From Rhinopithecus roxellana (lineage: Eukaryota; Chordata; Mammalia; Primates; Cercopithecidae), in assembly GCF_007565055.1 (NCBI RefSeq), contig NC_044560.1, positions 44,473,030-44,537,029 of the forward strand: 64,000 bases of DNA, read 5' to 3'. Shown here one piece after another: positions 63,743-64,000 of the stretch. The notes under the pieces were generated by a model. It searched no databases and was not told where the DNA came from. It was given only the letters and a program-made list of their open reading frames with translations. A program made the position numbers and the translations under genes. Every line of letters begins with the position of its first letter. Positions within the stretch are counted from its first letter, which is position 1.

Positions 63743-64000
63743 TGCAGTGAAGAGTAGCTTGTATGCAATCAAGTGGTGGTGACAAGGAGAGCTAACTGCT
63801 CCACTATGTGGCTTCCTTTTCCAGGAAGAAGGGAGATTATAGGGGCTGGTGATGAGGGATGAGTCAACTGGCTGAATTCCACCCTAGGCCCAGGTGGTGA
63901 ATGGTAAGGAAAGGGGCCCAGGGAAGCATGTGGCTGCAGTTCTGGGTGTGTGTACAATTCCAGCTGGATCCGAGCTTCCCTAAATTGGCAGCCCCAGTGT
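63743..64000. other. unassigned sequence to window end
   Basis: No feature recognised. Confidence 0.4.

Overview
This window is non-coding primate nuclear DNA. About thirty Alu-derived copies, several L1 lineages, a Tigger1 DNA transposon, L2, MIR and MaLR LTRs, together with loose base composition and no sustained coding frame, fix it as primate. Several young Alus carry the 'GGCTCAAGCCTG', 'GAGACGGGTGGATCAC', 'AAAACTAGCCGGGCGA' and 'GCTGAG..CCGGCCAC' variants that I associate with the AluYR lineages of Old World monkeys, so a cercopithecid (macaque, baboon or relative) is most likely. I see no protein-coding exon, rRNA, tRNA, CRISPR array or replication origin that I can defend. The open frames are translations of Alu, L1, Tigger1, an L3/CR1 fossil or simple repeats, or short chance frames. 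The window is therefore intergenic or deep intronic.

Layout. 1-9.5 kb: MLT1-type LTR split by an Alu, an old reverse-strand L1, MIRs, an L1 3' end and two young AluYR copies. 9.5-14.4 kb: a full-length reverse-strand Tigger1 expanded to twice its size by five Alus and by an L1 that brought about 440 bp of foreign 3' flank. 14.4-21.4 kb: AT-rich sequence with an L1M and a 2-kb L1 3' half. 21.4-26.2 kb: Alus, an unexplained semi-open frame, an L1 fragment and MIRs. 26.2-28.4 kb: an L2 holding a MaLR LTR, which in turn holds an Alu and a 5'-inverted, 3'-transducing L1, followed by a second LTR. 28.4-34.7 kb: hAT fossils, MIRs and single-copy sequence. 34.7-37.8 kb: a 2.3-kb reverse-strand L1 split by a long pyrimidine tract and Alu fragment. 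38-44 kb: the largest low-repeat stretch, with a GC-rich block (39.6-40.9 kb) holding a G-quadruplex motif and a GGAA tract, then a 620-bp CA-rich array. 44-64 kb: Alus, MIRs, L2s, a second L2-plus-LTR nest, Tigger/MER2-like and hAT fossils, a rearranged inverted Alu pair and MaLR-internal-like sequence.

There are no genes whose joint action could be described. The informative content is the insertion history: nested elements, target-site duplications (TSDs), two separate L1 3' transductions, one twin-priming inversion, several Alus without A-tails and an inverted Alu fusion. I found no sign of a new biological system. Repeat family names were assigned by eye from remembered consensus features, so subfamily labels are provisional; LINE, SINE, LTR and Tigger1 class calls are much firmer. 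Stretches called 'unassigned' may still hold old repeats I did not recognise.
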